Origin: Teredinibacter haidensis | Lineage (GTDB): Bacteria; Pseudomonadota; Gammaproteobacteria; Pseudomonadales; Cellvibrionaceae | DNA length: 64,000 bases | NCBI RefSeq assembly: GCF_014211975.1 | Contig: NZ_CP060084.1 | Span: 3,235,001-3,299,000 of the forward strand | Direction: 5' to 3' | Shown: piece after piece, positions 63,076 through 64,000 of the stretch | Layout: each line of letters begins with the position of its first letter | How positions within the stretch are numbered: position 1 is the stretch's first letter | Program-made: the position numbers and the translations under genes | Notes under the pieces: model-generated | What the model was told of the DNA's origin: nothing | The model's input: only the letters and a program-made list of their open reading frames with translations | The model's database searches: none

Positions 63076-63111
63076 ATTCAAGGCTTTTTTGATTTCTGTC
63101 CTGATAACGAC

Positions 63112-63139
63112 TTGGAACCTCAATGAATGCTGGTAGAAT
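63112..63139 (+). promoter_or_regulatory. Strong sigma-70-type promoter upstream of ptsN
   Basis: TTGGAA (63112-63117), a 16-base spacer and TAGAAT (63134-63139) with an extended -10 TG. It is followed by GCGCGCC and gives a leader of about 115 bases to the ptsN ATG. It sits exactly where most relatives have the hpf gene. Confidence 0.6.
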
Positions 63140-63259
63140 GCGCGCCAGTTTGCAGCTCCGGGTCGCAAACATGGGCGTTATCGCTCCTGTTTCCGCCTTA
63201 TACCTCCTAAAAGCGCTTACTACGCGCGGCTGGAAAGGACACGTAAAAACGTTATTACT

Positions 63260-63712
63260 ATGCAGATATCAACCATTCTTACCGATGAACGCTGTAAAGC
63301 CAAAGCTACCGACGCCAGCAAAAAGCGTGTACTGGAAAGCCTAGCCAGCCTATTCGCCAGCGACCTACCCGATACAGACGAAACCACCATCTTTCAATGC
63401 CTGATCGCCCGCGAACGCTTAGGCTCGACCGGTATAGGCCAGGGCGTCGCCATCCCCCACTGCCGTTTATCCGCTTCGAATCAAACCCTCTGTGCTTGTA
63501 TCACTCTCGATCATCCCGTCGATTTTGATGCCGTCGATGGAGCCCCGGTAGATGTTATTTTCGCCATCCTTGTCCCTGAAGATGCCGAAGACTCACACCT
63601 TCAAACTCTCGCCACCCTTGCCGAAGCCTTACAGAATCCGAACTTCACACGTAAACTAAAAGCCTGCAGCAGCAATGAAGAATTGTTTCGTGTCGCGGCT
63701 GGTGTAAACTGA
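63260..63712 (+). CDS. ptsN: PTS IIA-like nitrogen regulatory protein PtsN
   Basis: EIIA-Ntr of the nitrogen phosphotransferase system, which controls potassium and nitrogen functions by its phosphorylation state. The phosphorylated His is in GVAIPHCRL near residue 72. Other family features are ARERLGSTGIGQGVAIP (about 55) and VIFAILVPEDAEDSHLQTLA near 110. Length 150 is normal. Between rpoN and rapZ as expected. The phosphocarrier gene npr (ptsO), which often follows rapZ, is beyond the window. Confidence 0.96.
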   Translation: MQISTILTDERCKAKATDASKKRVLESLASLFASDLPDTDETTIFQCLIARERLGSTGIGQGVAIPHCRLSASNQTLCACITLDHPVDFDAVDGAPVDVIFAILVPEDAEDSHLQTLATLAEALQNPNFTRKLKACSSNEELFRVAAGVN

Positions 63713-63801
63713 TAACCATCTAATATCAGTAAAATTACACACTGCGGGTAAGGGTTTACCCGTACAACGCTTACGATTTTATCCCCCTTTGGTATATACC
63801 C

Positions 63802-64000
63802 ATGCGCCTGCTTATACTCAGCGGAAGATCTGGCTCAGGTAAGAGTTCTGCTCTACACCTCTTGGAAGACGAGGGTTTCACCTGTATTGATAACTTACCC
63901 GCCAACCTGCTGCCCGCTTTAATCGAGCAGATCGGCGACCGCATCAGCAGTGAAGAGCAGCGCTTTGCGATAGGGATTGATGCGCGCAATATCTACGGTG
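63802..64000 (+). CDS. rapZ: RNase adapter protein RapZ, start only (cut by window edge)
   Basis: RapZ is a P-loop protein that guides RNase E to sRNAs and controls glucosamine-6-phosphate synthesis in E. coli. The first 66 codons are present. The Walker A GRSGSGKS at residues 8-15 and the conserved EDEGFTCIDNLPANLLP segment identify the family. The ATG is at 63802, 89 bases after ptsN. The remainder lies beyond the window. Confidence 0.93.
   Translation, partial: MRLLILSGRSGSGKSSALHLLEDEGFTCIDNLPANLLPALIEQIGDRISSEEQRFAIGIDARNIYG

Overview
The window looks like chromosomal DNA of a gammaproteobacterium from the Pseudomonadales/Cellvibrionales side. Gene content and order closely follow blocks known from Pseudomonas and E. 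coli: pilMNOPQ-mrcA, rpmE-priA-ftsN-hslVU-ubiEJB, rsmI-lpoA-yraN-diaA-dolP, sspBA-cytochrome bc1-rpsI-rplM, zapE-zapG-degS, and hisDG-murA-ibaG-mlaC-yrbG-kdsDC-lptCAB-rpoN-ptsN-rapZ. A secreted GH5 glycoside hydrolase, a DUF5916 protein and a DUF1800/DUF1501 pair would suit a polysaccharide-using marine or cellulolytic relative such as Cellvibrionaceae. That assignment is inference from content, not a measured phylogeny.

Layout. 0-6 kb: type IV pilus assembly operon (minus), divergent from PBP1a. 6-16.2 kb: rpmE, priA, a Big-1 lipoprotein, ftsN, hslVU, a DUF971 gene and the ubiquinone genes ubiE, ubiJ, ubiB. 16.2-17.9 kb: a scarred junction with an ankyrin-like gene fragment, a 63-bp tandem repeat array and a decayed IS3-family transposase whose end abuts the rsmI stop codon. 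It joins two blocks that are far apart in Pseudomonas. 17.9-22.2 kb: rsmI, lpoA, yraN, diaA, dolP. 22.2-28 kb: thiolase, LemA/M48 protease pair, exonuclease, Yip1-type membrane protein. 27.7-34.2 kb: sspB, sspA, a fused cytochrome b/c1 gene, the Rieske gene, rpsI, rplM, zapE. 34.4-37.2 kb: zapG, a DegS/AlgW protease and a membrane protein. 37.4-41 kb: frdCAB, a Wolinella-type di-haem quinol:fumarate reductase/succinate dehydrogenase. 41.3-52.3 kb: accessory region (EamA transporter, solute-binding-like protein, DUF5916, GH5, DUF1800-DUF1501, hemolysin III-like, DsbB-like). 52.4-64 kb: hisD, hisG, murA, ibaG, an orphan mlaC, then yrbG, kdsD, kdsC, lptC, lptA, lptB, rpoN, ptsN and the start of rapZ.

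How the genes work together. Most of the window is envelope and energy housekeeping: pilus biogenesis, peptidoglycan synthesis (mrcA, lpoA, murA, ftsN), LPS synthesis and transport (kdsD/kdsC, lptCAB), envelope stress (degS, dolP), quinone synthesis and two respiratory complexes. The most unusual points are the cytochrome b/c1 fusion, the Wolinella-type Frd, the loss of mlaFED and mlaB around mlaC, the absence of hpf between rpoN and ptsN, and the repeat/IS-scarred synteny breakpoint. I found no tRNA, rRNA, CRISPR array, prophage or intact insertion sequence. No clearly new multi-gene system stands out. The best candidates of unknown function are the DUF1800-DUF1501 pair, the LemA-M48 pair and the 63-bp array.
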